Assembly: GCA_003244205.1 (NCBI GenBank)
Contig: QHBW01000032.1
Span: forward strand, 1-64,000
DNA length: 64,000 nucleotides
Direction: 5' to 3'
Source of the DNA: Solirubrobacterales bacterium
GTDB taxonomy: Bacteria > Actinomycetota > Thermoleophilia > Solirubrobacterales > Solirubrobacteraceae
The notes beneath the pieces were generated by a model that searched no databases, had not been told where the DNA came from, and saw only the letters and a program-made list of their open reading frames with translations. Shown here in pieces: positions 62,547 to 64,000 of the stretch. Made by a program: the position numbers and the translations under genes. The number at the start of each line of letters is the position of its first letter. Position 1 is the first letter of the stretch.

Positions 62547-63863
62547 ATGACCGCCCTCTCGTTGATCGCGGTCATCCTGCTCGTCCTGCTCAACGCGTTC
62601 TTCGTGATGGCGGAGTACTCGCTGGTTCGCTCGCGCCGTCCCACGCTCGAGGCGCTCGCAGAGGAGAACGCTCGGGGCGCCTACGGGGCGCTTGCGAAGC
62701 TCGACAACATGGGCGAGTACATCTCGGCCTGCCAGGTGGGGGTGACGCTCGCGTCGATCGGCATCGGCGCGATCGGCGAGCCGGTGGTCGCGGGCCTGTT
62801 CAAGCCGGCGCTGGGTCCCGCGCTCGGTCACGCGGCCGCGGTGGCGATCTCTGTGATCGTCGCCTACCTGATCATCACGAGTCTCCAGATCACGGTCGGA
62901 GAGCTTGTCCCGAAGATCTACGCGATCGACCGGGCGGAGGGCATCCTGCGCCGCGTCTCCGCTCCGCTGGGCGCCTTTCACCGCAGCGTACGGCCCTTTA
63001 CGACCGTGCTGACAGCGGTCTCCAACGCGATCCTGCGATTGCTCGGCGTCGACCCGCGCATCGGCCAGCAGGAGGGGCACACGCCTGACGAGTTCCGCAT
63101 GCTAATCGCCGAATCGCTGACCGGTGGTCAGATCGACCCCGGTGAGGCCACGATGCTCTCGGGAGTCTTCCATCTCCACGACCAGGAGGCGCGACAGGTG
63201 ATGACGCCGTTCCCGGCAGTCGTCACCGTCGACATCGGTGATGACGTCGAGACCGCGCTGCGGCGCTGCGTGTCGTCGGGACACACGCGCCTCGTGGTCA
63301 CCGAGGACGACAACCCCGACCGCATCCGCGGGGTCGTGCACGCCAACGCACTCGCGCGCCTGCTGATGGCTGAGGTAGGTAGCGAGTCGATCGAGCAGAG
63401 CGTCCGCGACGCCCACATCGTGCCCGAGACCAAGCCGCTGGACGACCTGCTCTCAGACCTACAGCGCCAGCGCACTTCGCTCGCGGTGGTGGTTGACGAG
63501 TACGGGCGCACCGCCGGGGTGGTCACCGTCGAGGACATCATCGAGGAGGTCGTGGGGGAGATCGACGACGAGACCGACCCCAGGGCCGGATCCATTCGGC
63601 GCCTGGCCAATGGCGACTGGTTCGTGCGCGGGCACGTCGCCGTCACCGACCTCGAGGATCATGGGCTGGAGCTGCCGGTCGATACGGACGCCTACAACTC
63701 GGTTGGAGGGTTCGTGTTCGCCACCCTGGGGCGCCTGCCCAAACGTGGCGACACGGTCAACGCCGATGGCTACTCGATTCGCGTGGAGTCGGTGCGCGAG
63801 AACCGCGTGGAGGCAGTGCGTATCCGCGAGCGCAAGGCGCCGGAGCCGAGCGCGGCCGCGTAG
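62547..63863 (+). CDS. CorC/HlyC-type protein with DUF21 and CBS domains
   Basis: 438 residues. An N-terminal DUF21 (CNNM) membrane domain with four helices contains [14 protein letters not shown] and [21 protein letters not shown]. Two CBS domains follow ([13 protein letters not shown] ... and [30 protein letters not shown]), then a CorC/HlyC transporter-associated domain. Related proteins affect Mg2+/Co2+ export. Confidence 0.92.
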   Translation: MTALSLIAVILLVLLNAFFVMAEYSLVRSRRPTLEALAEENARGAYGALAKLDNMGEYISACQVGVTLASIGIGAIGEPVVAGLFKPALGPALGHAAAVAISVIVAYLIITSLQITVGELVPKIYAIDRAEGILRRVSAPLGAFHRSVRPFTTVLTAVSNAILRLLGVDPRIGQQEGHTPDEFRMLIAESLTGGQIDPGEATMLSGVFHLHDQEARQVMTPFPAVVTVDIGDDVETALRRCVSSGHTRLVVTEDDNPDRIRGVVHANALARLLMAEVGSESIEQSVRDAHIVPETKPLDDLLSDLQRQRTSLAVVVDEYGRTAGVVTVEDIIEEVVGEIDDETDPRAGSIRRLANGDWFVRGHVAVTDLEDHGLELPVDTDAYNSVGGFVFATLGRLPKRGDTVNADGYSIRVESVRENRVEAVRIRERKAPEPSAAA

Positions 63864-63902
63864 GCGTTTTCGGCCTGGCGCTTGGGCGAGCAGCGCGGCT
63901 CG

Positions 63903-64000
63903 TCAGACGTCGCGCACGCGCAGCGCTCCGCGCTCGATCGAGAGCGAGCGGTGGCCCGCCAGCAGCTCGAGCAGTTCGGCGCCGACCAGCTCGCGCCGCC
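63903..64000 (-). CDS. C-terminal end of a gene cut by the window edge
   Basis: Reverse frame ending in LLELLAGHRSLSIERGALRVRD before a TGA at 63903-63905. Only about 31 residues are visible, so no family can be named. Codon use matches the right-hand genome. Confidence 0.45.
   Translation of the reverse strand, partial: RRELVGAELLELLAGHRSLSIERGALRVRDV

Overview
The window looks like two different bacterial genomes joined inside one open reading frame. From 1 to about 25.4 kb the DNA has moderate-to-high GC, mixed codon use (AAA, GAA, TTG and AGC are frequent) and genes on both strands with no large conserved operon. From about 25.5 kb to the end the DNA is visibly more GC-rich, with codons ending almost only in G or C, and it carries the actinobacterial housekeeping order clpC end, radA, disA, carD, ispD, ispF, cysS, rlmB, sigH-type sigma. 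Gene style on the right (radA-disA-carD block, COG4315 lipoprotein, secretory lipases, many ECF sigma factors) suggests an actinobacterium of the Thermoleophilia/Solirubrobacterales type. The left part is from a lineage I cannot name; a soil phylum such as Eremiobacterota is only a guess. The switch falls in the conserved 3' part of a Clp ATPase gene whose N-terminal part is ClpB-like and whose tail is ClpC-like. That is what a metagenome assembly chimera at a conserved site would produce.

Left part, 1-25.4 kb. A decayed IS3-type insertion sequence and a tRNA 3' remnant open the window. Next come a frameshifted lipoprotein, a serine beta-lactamase-fold hydrolase, a beta-carbonic anhydrase, a DUF488 protein and a sedolisin (S53) protease. 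A forward run follows: RNase HI, a small beta-rich protein, a D-aminopeptidase, a membrane-anchored protein and a polysaccharide deacetylase. A reverse block holds a RecB-like nuclease, a Nudix hydrolase, a charged small protein, a DUF2269 membrane protein and a DUF885 metallohydrolase. The clearest system is an SOS mutagenesis cassette imuA-imuB-dnaE2 (14.1-19.8 kb) with a perfect LexA box upstream. After it lies a reverse operon of type IV pilus-like minor pilins, one of which is an unusual fusion with the prepilin motif in the middle of the protein.

Right part, 25.5-64 kb. The genome-maintenance and isoprenoid block (radA, disA, carD, ispD, a PHP phosphatase, ispF) runs into an SDR, a lactate monooxygenase-family flavoenzyme and a GNAT protein, then cysS-rlmB and a SigH-type sigma factor. 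Further on are a broken PD40 propeller gene, a PQQ-propeller/PASTA protein, a molybdate uptake operon with its own HTH-TOBE regulator and a palindromic operator, a degenerate M23 protein, a GT39-type mannosyltransferase and cytochrome bd oxidase (cydAB). An ECF sigma/zinc-finger anti-sigma operon, DoxX, a COG4315 lipoprotein and a secretory lipase follow. A truncated second lipase faces the first across a region dense in inverted repeats, next to a tRNA-Thr gene. The end holds a PlsC-GpsA-like fusion, two ECF sigma genes with their membrane partners, a rhomboid protease, a glycosyltransferase, a BtuF-like binding protein, a pterin dehydratase and a CorC/HlyC-type protein.

No CRISPR array, complete prophage or origin of replication was seen. 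No stretch over 300 bases is left without a described feature except about 845-1002 plus the bases around the tRNA remnant (490-760), where I see only the remnant, its terminator and no gene.
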